A DNA stretch of 6,088 nucleotides. Origin: a gamma proteobacterium symbiont of Lucinoma myriamae. Lineage in GTDB: Bacteria > Pseudomonadota > Gammaproteobacteria > GRL18. The notes below the pieces were generated by a model. The model searched no databases, was not told the DNA's origin, and saw only the letters and a list, made by a program, of their open reading frames with translations. A program made the translations under genes and the position numbers. The stretch spans positions 1 through 6,088 of the forward strand of contig JAHXIM010000093.1 in NCBI GenBank assembly GCA_025655635.1. Reading direction: 5' to 3'. Positions 1 to 5,981 of this stretch are shown here, piece by piece. The stretch's first letter is position 1, and each line of letters begins with the position of its first letter.

Positions 1-947
1 TTTAACTCGACCTGAATGCGTTCAGTAATATCCTGATGGGTGTCCAAATGTATTGGATTCCCTGAATCAGTATCCCGCTCAATGACTCGTCCTGAATGTT
101 GTAGTGTTCTTTGCCAAACAATTGAAAGACCAATTAACACCAGTAGTACTATAGTAATGATAATTAACAAGTAAGCACTCTGTTGATATTGAACATTATC
201 TTCAATTAAAAAAGAGAACCATTTATTATAAAGTTGTTCATAAATTCCACTGGCCATCACACTGGAAAGTCCCTCATTTAAAAGGGCAATAAGCTCTTTA
301 TCTCCTTCTCTCACAGCAAAGCAGAAATCTTGCCGTAATTCTTTTATCATAAAATCAACCGTTTTTAAATTGGTTAGTTCTAAGCTCTTGATTAATTGTA
401 TGCCAACCAGCTTTTGAACCACAACACCATCATATTGACCAGCTGATAATTTTCGAAAGGCCTCCTCAAACGTTTTTGTTTCAATAATATGCTGAGTTAT
501 TTTAGTACGCAGAAGATATTCATGAGCATTATCGCCACTCATAACAAGTAATTTTTTACCTGAAAGATCGGATAAGGACTTGATTGCAGGGCCATCTTTG
601 CGAACCACTACAGTGCCATGCATGCTGAGATAGGGTACTGTAAAATCAAAATAGGCTTCTCGTTCAGGAGTTCTTCCCACCAGCGGCAGCACATCCAGAT
701 TTCCTGACTGCAAGTCGTTTTTAACAATATTCCATTCATCAATTTGAAAATCAACATCAAGTCCCATGATGTACGTTACAGATCTTAGCAGTTCAACGGA
801 AAAACCATCAGCCTGATTGTCATGAGTAATAATTGAAAAAGGTGGGTAGCTTAATTCACTGGCAGATTTAAGCGTCTGTTCATAAGGCTCCGCGAAAGAA
901 TGGGAGGCCATCAATATAAAAACAAAAAAAGCATATAAAAATTTCAT
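1..947 (-). CDS. Sensor protein with periplasmic SBP_bac_3 domain, N-terminal part (partial, runs off left edge)
   Basis: The reading frame is open from ATG at 947 to the window edge, giving 315 complete codons with no stop. Residues 1-19 form a signal peptide ending SHSFA. Residues about 25-245 look like a family 3 bacterial solute-binding domain, with the typical RTPEREAYFDFTVPY stretch near 92-106 and a YEQLYNKWF ending near 237-244. A single hydrophobic helix follows at about 257-278, then a short cytoplasmic piece, GRVIERDTDSGNPIH and THQDITERI (286-311), resembling the last strands of a PAS/PAC domain. Such proteins are usually membrane sensor histidine kinases or diguanylate cyclases that read a small periplasmic ligand; the output domain lies outside the window, so its type and the ligand are unknown. 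The start is supported by GGGGG at 956-960, eight bases upstream. The PAS appears to lack its N-terminal core. The SBP-sensor call is firm; the output type is open. Confidence 0.85.
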   Translation of the reverse strand, partial: MKFLYAFFVFILMASHSFAEPYEQTLKSASELSYPPFSIITHDNQADGFSVELLRSVTYIMGLDVDFQIDEWNIVKNDLQSGNLDVLPLVGRTPEREAYFDFTVPYLSMHGTVVVRKDGPAIKSLSDLSGKKLLVMSGDNAHEYLLRTKITQHIIETKTFEEAFRKLSAGQYDGVVVQKLVGIQLIKSLELTNLKTVDFMIKELRQDFCFAVREGDKELIALLNEGLSSVMASGIYEQLYNKWFSFLIEDNVQYQQSAYLLIIITIVLLVLIGLSIVWQRTLQHSGRVIERDTDSGNPIHLDTHQDITERIQVEL

Positions 948-955
948 ACTCTTTG

Positions 956-960
956 CCCCC
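956..960 (-). promoter_or_regulatory. Ribosome binding site of the SBP-domain sensor gene
   Basis: The minus strand reads GGGGG eight bases before the ATG at 947. It is an imperfect Shine-Dalgarno sequence, but it is well spaced and fixes this start directly before a clear signal peptide. Confidence 0.5.
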
Positions 961-1024
961 AGTTAAATTAATAACTACCGCGGTTAGGAAAGAATTTATT
1001 ATTATTTTAGACTAAAACATATCA

Positions 1025-1030
1025 ATTATA
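1025..1030 (-). promoter_or_regulatory. Candidate -10 element for the sensor gene
   Basis: The minus strand carries an exact TATAAT 78 bases upstream of the sensor start, which would give a leader of about 70 bases. No good -35 hexamer lies 16-18 bases further upstream (the sequence there is CTCGCT), so the promoter would be weak or activator-dependent. In sequence this AT-rich a TATAAT can occur by chance. Confidence 0.35.
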
Positions 1031-1080
1031 GATAAACACTGAGGAAGAGCGAGAATGTTATAAAAAATTGTTACTTCTTC

Positions 1081-1100
1081 TGTAAACAATAATGTTCACA
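1081..1100. promoter_or_regulatory. Near-palindromic 20-bp possible operator
   Basis: TGTAAACA-ATAA-TGTTCACA has 8-base arms that are reverse complements except at one position. It lies upstream of the candidate -10 of the sensor gene, centred about 72 bases before its projected start of transcription. The spacing does not fit a CRP site (TGTGA-N6-TCACA), and no specific regulator can be named. Confidence 0.25.
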
Positions 1101-1119
1101 CAATAAAAGTATGTTATTT

Positions 1120-1162
1120 AAAGCAAAAGCATACTATCTAATGTTAAACATTAAATAGTATG
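1120..1162 (-). terminator. Probable intrinsic terminator of the multiheme cytochrome gene
   Basis: Beginning 18 bases after the cytochrome stop codon, the minus-strand RNA can form a 15-pair stem. It consists of CATACTAT (1155-1162) with ATAGTATG (1130-1137), a U-G pair at 1154/1138, and TAATGT with ACATTA, closing on a 3-base loop (1145-1147). CTTTTGCTTT follows. On the plus strand the 1154/1138 pair becomes A-C, so the helix is continuous only for minus-strand transcription. The stem is AU-rich, so termination may be incomplete. Confidence 0.6.
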
Positions 1163-1180
1163 GCATCTAAAAAGGTAGAA

Positions 1181-3940
1181 TTATTTTGCAGGTGCGTTTA
1201 AATCAGCATCTGTGCTGTCAAAAGCAAGACGATAACCTAATGAAACATGGTGAAAACGACCATTGGTATAGTCATCATGGATGGCAAAGCCAAAGTTATA
1301 CACTTTATCAAGTGCCATACTGATGTCTGTTGCATTATCAGATTTCAGGTCACGAATCATTTCAACCGTCCACATTCCATCGGCAAGAACAGCATTAAAT
1401 TCAACTTCCTGACCACCGTCCATAATACGATCCGCAAGGATGGCACCATTTTCAGAAATCTTCTCACCCGCTTTATAACGATGTAAATCCATAAAGTGCC
1501 CTTGGGCTCCTTCTGCCGCAACTTCGTCAGGTGTCTTCAACTTATCCCAGCCACCCAGCTTTTTACCACGACGGCCTTTAATCTCAACCTTAGTACGACT
1601 TTCAGTAATATATTTGGTAATACCTGCTGAACTGTCGATTTGGTCTTTTTGTGCATACGCATCAATGTCCGATTGTTCAGGTGCACCAGGCATACCACGA
1701 TTGTCATGGTGACAGGTTCCCCAGCAACCCGCTCTATCTGCATAAAGCACATCATCCGTAGTAAACATCACAGCCAGTTTAACCTGATTCTTAGGATCCA
1801 TTTTACCACCATCGGCAAAAGGCACTGGTGTGTGTTCAGTATCTGCCCACTGAAAACGCATATAAAGTTTGGCATCATCGTGCATACTCAGTACGCTAAC
1901 CGGAATACTGCCGCGTTTTCCTGGAATTGGTGTTGGCTCCAGTTTTTCACCGGTAACTATTTTCTGCCCCATATCAGCCGCTTCTTTATCATGACAACTC
2001 ACACAGGTTTCACCGCCCTGGAATGGACGCTTACCACCATGCTCACTGCCTTTAAAGATCCACTCCATTGATGACTGACCGGGATAAAACAGAGTGATTT
2101 CCCGCTCAGAAGCTTTGCTCCAGTCAATACTGGAAGCACTGCCACTTGATGCTGCAGGTGCTGTAGTCGATGTGGCTGCGGGTGAAGCAACCGCACTGGC
2201 TTGTTTTTTCACTGCATTGATTTCAACATCCGCATTATTAAATCCCAGTTTATAACCCAGTGAGACGTGATGGAAGCGACCATTGGTGTAATCATCATGG
2301 ATTGCAAAACCCAGGTTGTATACTTTAGCCACATCCAGTTGAATATCATCAGCAGTATCAGTCTTAAGCTTGCGTCTCATTTCAACCACCCAGGTATTAC
2401 CCTGTTTAGAAGAAGTAAATTCAACACCGCCTTCTGATAAAGTACGTTCAGCCAGAATTGAACCATTTTCAGACTTATTTGTACCCGCCTGATAACGATA
2501 CAGGTCCATAAAGCGTCCTTCAGTCAATTCAGTTTTTACTTCGTCTTCTGATTTAAGCTTGTCCCAACCACCCAGAACTTTACCGCGACGACCTTTGATT
2601 TCGACTTTAGTACGACTTTCGGTGATGTATTTAGTGATACCATTGCTCATATCAACCTGACCTTTTTGTGCATAGGCATCAATGGCTGATTGCTCTGGTG
2701 CTGCAGGCATATCACGGTTATCGTGGTGACATGTGCCCCAGCAACCTGCCCTATCGGCATACAAAGTATCATCCGTTGTAAGCATCAATGCTAATTTCAC
2801 CTGATTATCAGGATCCATTTTGCCGCCATCAACAAAAGGTACTGGTGTATGCTCAGTATCTTCCCATTCATAGCGCATATACAGATAGTTATCATCATGT
2901 GCGGCCTGAACTTTAACAGGAATACTGCCGCGTTTATTAGGGATCAGCGTTTCTGCAGGCTCCAGTTTTTCACCGGTAACAATTTTTTGTCCCATATCGG
3001 CGGTTTCTTTATCATGACAGCTTGCACAGGTTTCACCACCCTGGAATGGGCGCTTGCCACCATGTTCACTGCCTTTAAAGATCCACTCCATGGATGACTG
3101 GCCAGGATAGAAAATAGTAATCTGGCGATCAGGTACATCACTCCAATCAATACCAAAGCCTTGAGCCGCAGCAGATCCTGAAGTCGAACTAGTCGGTGCA
3201 GCATCACCCGCTTTACACTCGCCAGGTACTTCTTTAATGACCGTTTTAGTGATCACTTTAGGCTTAGGGGGATTGTTAGACAGATCCTGTAATTTTTTCT
3301 GCTTATCATTAACAGGCGCCATTAAGGTCGCATCGGGTTTAGCATGCGATGGATCAGGTTGCGAGAATTCTTCTAACCATTCTTCATCCACGCCTTCAGG
3401 CATGGTATGCGCAATACCCTTATGACAATCAATACAGGTATTAGCATTTTCCAGAGCAAATTGATGCTGTTTTCTGGCACGAGGTCTTTGATAGGCGATA
3501 CTCATTGATTCAAAGTCATGACAATTTCGACATTCTCTTGAATCATTTGCCTTCATTCGCTTCCATTCATTAGTTGCTAATTGAGTGCGTTTTTCCAGAA
3601 ATTTTTCACGGGTATTAATAGTACCCAGTATTTTGTGATAGATTTCATTTAAAGCCTGTATCTTACGCTTTATTTTATACACCCATTCTTTTGGTACATG
3701 GCAATCAGGACAGGTAGCCCTTACACCGGAACGGTTGGCATAGTGAATAGTTGTTTTATATTCCTCGTAAACATTGTCTTTCATTTCGTGACAGGTAATA
3801 CAAAATTCTTCTGTATTAGTCAGCTCCAGTACAGTATTGAAGCCACCCCATAGAATGATACCCAGAACAATAAAAAATACCCCTGCTCCAACAGTAACGC
3901 CCATAAAGAGTTTACGGTGTAAAAAACTTGGTGTATACAT
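1181..3940 (-). CDS. NapC/NirT-type tetraheme cytochrome fused to two tandem EB_dh-like heme-binding domains
   Basis: This 919-residue protein is probably a membrane-anchored quinol dehydrogenase passing electrons to periplasmic acceptors, most likely the NirS encoded upstream. Residues 1-11 are short and basic, and one helix spans about 12-31. The NapC/NirT part has four CXXCH motifs at 47-51, 77-81, 137-141 and 169-173, with the family signature HYANRSGVRATCPDCHVPK at 66-84. A charged linker (about 200-262, with a lone Cys242) leads to two tandem copies of a domain resembling the cytochrome c-552/DMSO-reductase-like heme-binding family (EB_dh), at about 264-575 and 604-915. Each copy has one CXXCH (305-309, 646-650) and one CX3CH reading CWGTCH (400-405, 739-744), giving up to eight hemes. 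NirT proteins are about 200 residues, so most of this protein is extra. It lies 263 bases after nirS, behind a terminator, and probably has its own promoter. The NirT and EB_dh calls are strong; the role as NirS donor is inferred from position. Confidence 0.88.
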   Translation of the reverse strand: MYTPSFLHRKLFMGVTVGAGVFFIVLGIILWGGFNTVLELTNTEEFCITCHEMKDNVYEEYKTTIHYANRSGVRATCPDCHVPKEWVYKIKRKIQALNEIYHKILGTINTREKFLEKRTQLATNEWKRMKANDSRECRNCHDFESMSIAYQRPRARKQHQFALENANTCIDCHKGIAHTMPEGVDEEWLEEFSQPDPSHAKPDATLMAPVNDKQKKLQDLSNNPPKPKVITKTVIKEVPGECKAGDAAPTSSTSGSAAAQGFGIDWSDVPDRQITIFYPGQSSMEWIFKGSEHGGKRPFQGGETCASCHDKETADMGQKIVTGEKLEPAETLIPNKRGSIPVKVQAAHDDNYLYMRYEWEDTEHTPVPFVDGGKMDPDNQVKLALMLTTDDTLYADRAGCWGTCHHDNRDMPAAPEQSAIDAYAQKGQVDMSNGITKYITESRTKVEIKGRRGKVLGGWDKLKSEDEVKTELTEGRFMDLYRYQAGTNKSENGSILAERTLSEGGVEFTSSKQGNTWVVEMRRKLKTDTADDIQLDVAKVYNLGFAIHDDYTNGRFHHVSLGYKLGFNNADVEINAVKKQASAVASPAATSTTAPAASSGSASSIDWSKASEREITLFYPGQSSMEWIFKGSEHGGKRPFQGGETCVSCHDKEAADMGQKIVTGEKLEPTPIPGKRGSIPVSVLSMHDDAKLYMRFQWADTEHTPVPFADGGKMDPKNQVKLAVMFTTDDVLYADRAGCWGTCHHDNRGMPGAPEQSDIDAYAQKDQIDSSAGITKYITESRTKVEIKGRRGKKLGGWDKLKTPDEVAAEGAQGHFMDLHRYKAGEKISENGAILADRIMDGGQEVEFNAVLADGMWTVEMIRDLKSDNATDISMALDKVYNFGFAIHDDYTNGRFHHVSLGYRLAFDSTDADLNAPAK
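1196..2131 (-). repeat. Second copy of intragenic tandem duplication (EB_dh domain 2)
   Basis: This segment encodes residues 604-915 of the multiheme cytochrome. It matches the segment at 2216-3151 with roughly three quarters identical residues by eye. The first 65 residues are almost identical between copies (QSSMEWIFKGSEHGGKRP, GETC.SCHDKE, IVTGEKLEP), as are ITKYITESRTKVEIKGRRGK and FAIHDDYTNGRFHHVSLGY. The copies differ by two residues near 331 (AETLIPNKR versus TPIPGKR) and in the region before the last third. Confidence 0.9.
2132..2215 (-). other. Low-complexity Ala/Ser/Thr/Pro linker between the two EB_dh domains
   Basis: Residues 576-603 are almost entirely A, S, T, P, V and G after a short NAVKKQ start. 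This is typical of a flexible periplasmic tether. A related but shorter A/S/T/G stretch (about 246-261) precedes the first copy, so the duplicated unit probably included its linker. Confidence 0.75.
2216..3151 (-). repeat. First copy of intragenic tandem duplication (EB_dh domain 1)
   Basis: This segment encodes residues 264-575 of the multiheme cytochrome and is the partner of 1196-2131. At the DNA level the stretch around 3010-3120 and its counterpart around 2000-2100 are nearly identical, including a shared run covering the codons for GSEHGGKRPFQGGE. Both heme motifs and the conserved HHVSLGY end are kept in both copies. Confidence 0.9.
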
Positions 3941-3957
3941 AATCCCTACCCATTTAT

Positions 3958-3963
3958 ACTATA
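3958..3963 (-). promoter_or_regulatory. Candidate -10 element for the multiheme cytochrome gene
   Basis: The minus strand reads TATAGT here. A transcript starting near 3951 would place the FNR-like box at 4006-4019 at about -61.5, a usual class I activator position. The leader would then be only about 10 bases, just covering the purine-rich GGGTAGGG before the ATG at 3940. No -35 hexamer is visible, as expected for an activated promoter. The short leader is a weak point. Confidence 0.3.
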
Positions 3964-4005
3964 AATAAATTTGTCTCAGCTTCTCTTTTTACAAGAAAAA
4001 TATCC

Positions 4006-4023
4006 TTGATTTAAAACAATACT
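4006..4023 (+). promoter_or_regulatory. FNR/DNR-like box, left arm of 18-bp inverted repeat
   Basis: TTGATTTAAAACAA (4006-4019) matches the FNR/DNR consensus TTGAT-N4-(A/G)TCAA at all but one arm position. The full 18 bases are exactly repeated in inverted orientation at 4087-4104. It shares TTGATTTA with the perfect box upstream of nirS, which supports a common regulator. It lies 66 bases upstream of the cytochrome start. Confidence 0.5.
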
Positions 4024-4086
4024 CGCCCATCATGACAATAAGCCGCTTAGTTAACTTTATAAAAGTAAAAAGCAGTTCCCACACAA

Positions 4087-4104
4087 AGTATTGTTTTAAA
4101 TCAA
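4087..4104 (-). promoter_or_regulatory. FNR/DNR-like box, right arm of 18-bp inverted repeat
   Basis: This is the exact reverse complement of 4006-4023 and contains TTGTTTTAAATCAA at 4091-4104. The two box centres are 85 bases apart, close to eight helical turns, so both would face the same side of the DNA. It may be an auxiliary upstream site, or the two arms may be the ends of a small palindromic element. Confidence 0.4.
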
Positions 4105-4115
4105 AGCTAGCCATG

Positions 4116-4152
4116 AAAAAAAAGCGGATATAGAGTTCTATATCCGCTTTTT
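4116..4152 (-). terminator. Strong intrinsic terminator after nirS
   Basis: A perfect 15-base stem (4119-4133 with 4138-4152, core GCGGATATAG / CTATATCCGC) closes on a 4-base loop. On the minus strand it is followed by eight T residues (4123-4116), and on the plus strand the stem ends in five T residues, so it could work in both directions. It begins 51 bases after the nirS stop codon and separates nirS from the downstream cytochrome gene. Confidence 0.9.
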
Positions 4153-4203
4153 AGGCTAAACGTTTTTTAAAACCGTTAGCTCACTCAACTTAAACAAAAT
4201 TGA

Positions 4204-5841
4204 TTAAGTCTTGTGATTTATGCGGTTATAAACGTTAAACTTACCCGTTGGTGTAGTCAAACCTTTAATGCGTTTAATCTCTTTAAGAGTTTTTGCATCA
4301 TAAATTACGATTTCACCTGTTGGATTTTTGTTATCACTACGATTCCAGACAGAAACCCAAACTTCAGTTCCCGCTTTATTGAACTCCATGTGCAACGCCA
4401 CTTTACCTTTTTCTTTGGTAACCTGGATAGTCTTCACAATTTCACGAGTCTTCTTACTGATAACCTGAACACTTTGTTGTACTTCTGGTTCAGGGTGCTT
4501 CAGCTGGTCAGCCCAGAAGTAGTCTGAGTTTTCATGAGTACGGATAAATACACCGGCACCATCTGTTTCAACTTCATAACACATTTTCCATGCTTGATCT
4601 TTATGACCCGCTGGATCATTACCCCAAACAGAGACTTTACCTACACCCAGGTGAGTTGTGCCGCCGACAGGACCACACTTAGGATCAATCCAGTTAGCAC
4701 CAGGACCAGGATGAGGAAGTTTAGCAACATCTATCAGTGCTTCTAATGATCCGCCATCTTTAGTATCCACTACAACCATTTTGTTCGATGCATTGGCTGC
4801 AATCTGGAAGTAGCGACCAGTTGGATCATAGAAACCATCATGCAGGAACTTAGCTGTATTTATTTGAGTAATATTAAGCGCATCCAGATCAGTATAATCT
4901 ACCTGCCACATCTGACCCAGCTCTTTAGCTGCCACTAAGAAAGAAGACTCATTTGGATTGGTATAAATAGCAGCAACTCGAGATTCTTCAACATAGTCAC
5001 CATCAACATTCATACCACGAGTTGAAACCACTTTTATCGGCTTCATTGTTTTTGCATCAACAATAACGAAATGTGGAGGCCAGTAACCGCCAGCGATAAC
5101 ATATTTACCATCACCAGAAACAGCGACATCACGAGCATCATAAGCAATTTGTGTTTCAGCCACTAACATCTTGTCAGGTGTTTGCCATAAATCAAACTTG
5201 TTCAGCTTGCCATCACGACCAATGGTATACCAGAAACGACCATCAACATCTGCAGATTTATCGACATTGTGATGCTCTTGTCCTTTAATAACGTGTACCG
5301 CATAACCGGCATCTAGATGAGCAACAATTTCATGCTTATCACCATCGATAATAGCAATTTTACCTGCATCACGTTCGATAACAACGAAGAAGTTTTCCCA
5401 GTTGCGACCATGCATTGGCTTAGTTGGGTAATCTTTTGGATCAATATAAACTTTAGTACGCGATTGCATCAACTCCAGAGACATTTCAGGCGGCACAGGT
5501 GGATCCATCTGAATATAAGTAGCCATTAATTTAATTTCATCTTTAGAGAAGATGTCATTAAAGTTGTTCATACCGCCTTCTGTACCATAAGTCAGGATCT
5601 TCTCAAGACGTGCCTGGCCTTTTTTCATAGTCTCTTTAGGCTCCAGGCTTTTACCTGTTGCACCTTTTCTTAAAACACCATGACAACCCGCACAGCGCTG
5701 GAAGTATAAGGTTTTAGCTTTTTCAAAATCAGCTTCAGATAGTGTCGGCTGTTTTGCTGCACCAGCCATTGCTGCGGGTGCACTAAGGACACTTGCTAAA
5801 GCAACAGCAGCGGTAAGCTTACCCAGTTTAAAAATATTCAT
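4204..5841 (-). CDS. nirS: Cytochrome cd1 nitrite reductase (nitric-oxide forming)
   Basis: NirS reduces nitrite to nitric oxide in the periplasm, the defining step of one type of denitrification. The 545-residue product starts with a Sec signal peptide (1-26, ending AMA). A cytochrome c domain (about 34-115) has CAGCH at 50-54 and a likely axial Met91 in GGMNNF. An eight-bladed propeller for heme d1 follows from about 145. The probable d1 proximal ligand is His183 (GYAVH), and the likely active-site histidines are His334 (KFLHDG) and His377 (LPHPGPGANW). The C-terminus TPTGKFNVYN is typical of NirS and argues against the paralogues NirN and NirF. Compared with the usual form, about ten extra residues, including EHH, lie between the proximal His and the GRDGK motif. 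The start is supported by the signal peptide and AGGAGAG upstream. Nitrite, nitric oxide and low oxygen probably control it through the FNR/DNR box. Maturation genes are not in the window. Confidence 0.95.
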   Translation of the reverse strand: MNIFKLGKLTAAVALASVLSAPAAMAGAAKQPTLSEADFEKAKTLYFQRCAGCHGVLRKGATGKSLEPKETMKKGQARLEKILTYGTEGGMNNFNDIFSKDEIKLMATYIQMDPPVPPEMSLELMQSRTKVYIDPKDYPTKPMHGRNWENFFVVIERDAGKIAIIDGDKHEIVAHLDAGYAVHVIKGQEHHNVDKSADVDGRFWYTIGRDGKLNKFDLWQTPDKMLVAETQIAYDARDVAVSGDGKYVIAGGYWPPHFVIVDAKTMKPIKVVSTRGMNVDGDYVEESRVAAIYTNPNESSFLVAAKELGQMWQVDYTDLDALNITQINTAKFLHDGFYDPTGRYFQIAANASNKMVVVDTKDGGSLEALIDVAKLPHPGPGANWIDPKCGPVGGTTHLGVGKVSVWGNDPAGHKDQAWKMCYEVETDGAGVFIRTHENSDYFWADQLKHPEPEVQQSVQVISKKTREIVKTIQVTKEKGKVALHMEFNKAGTEVWVSVWNRSDNKNPTGEIVIYDAKTLKEIKRIKGLTTPTGKFNVYNRINHKT

Positions 5842-5850
5842 TGTTTTTGT

Positions 5851-5857
5851 CTCTCCT
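5851..5857 (-). promoter_or_regulatory. Ribosome binding site of nirS
   Basis: AGGAGAG on the minus strand ends nine bases before the ATG at 5841, a good Shine-Dalgarno match supporting this start. Confidence 0.7.
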
Positions 5858-5938
5858 GGAGAAAATCCTTATAAACCCTGTCATTTGAACGCAAATAACA
5901 TGCTTTACAAAGGAATGATTAATTTTGAGCACAGCGTA

Positions 5939-5944
5939 ACAATA
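5939..5944 (-). promoter_or_regulatory. Candidate -10 element of the nirS promoter
   Basis: TATTGT matches four of six positions of TATAAT. With transcription starting near 5932, the FNR/DNR box at 5968-5981 would be centred at about -42, the standard class II activator position. The leader would be about 90 bases. The -35 region is taken up by the box, as usual for such promoters. Confidence 0.5.
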
Positions 5945-5967
5945 ACCCCACCAAAAGGAGGTTCACC

Positions 5968-5981
5968 TTGATTTAGATCAA
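5968..5981. promoter_or_regulatory. FNR/DNR-type box upstream of nirS
   Basis: TTGATTTAGATCAA fits TTGAT-N4-ATCAA exactly, the binding site of FNR/ANR/DNR-family regulators that activate denitrification genes. A further half-site TTGAT on the minus strand (5987-5991) lies exactly 10 bases further upstream in the same phase. Whether the regulator is an oxygen-sensing FNR or a nitric-oxide-sensing DNR/NNR cannot be told from the site. Confidence 0.8.

Noticed and set aside
948..1180. A small gene between the sensor and the cytochrome
   Set aside because: I saw no frame of convincing length with a ribosome binding site; the stretch holds only the hairpin, the near-palindrome and the -10 candidate.
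1640..2071. Plus-strand open frame of 143 codons inside the multiheme cytochrome gene
   Set aside because: It is antisense to strongly conserved heme domains, has a His/Phe/Arg-rich composition typical of a shadow frame, and a similar shadow appears over the first repeat copy because the DNA is duplicated.
4006..4104. MITE or insertion-sequence remnant bounded by 18-base inverted repeats
   Set aside because: No target-site duplication flanks the arms and no transposase fragment lies between them. The arms match FNR-type boxes, so regulation is the simpler reading; it is kept only as an alternative in the findings.
4204..5841. The cd1 protein being NirN or NirF instead of NirS
   Set aside because: NirF lacks the N-terminal cytochrome c domain present here. 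Both likely active-site histidines and the TPTGKFNVYN end characteristic of NirS are kept.
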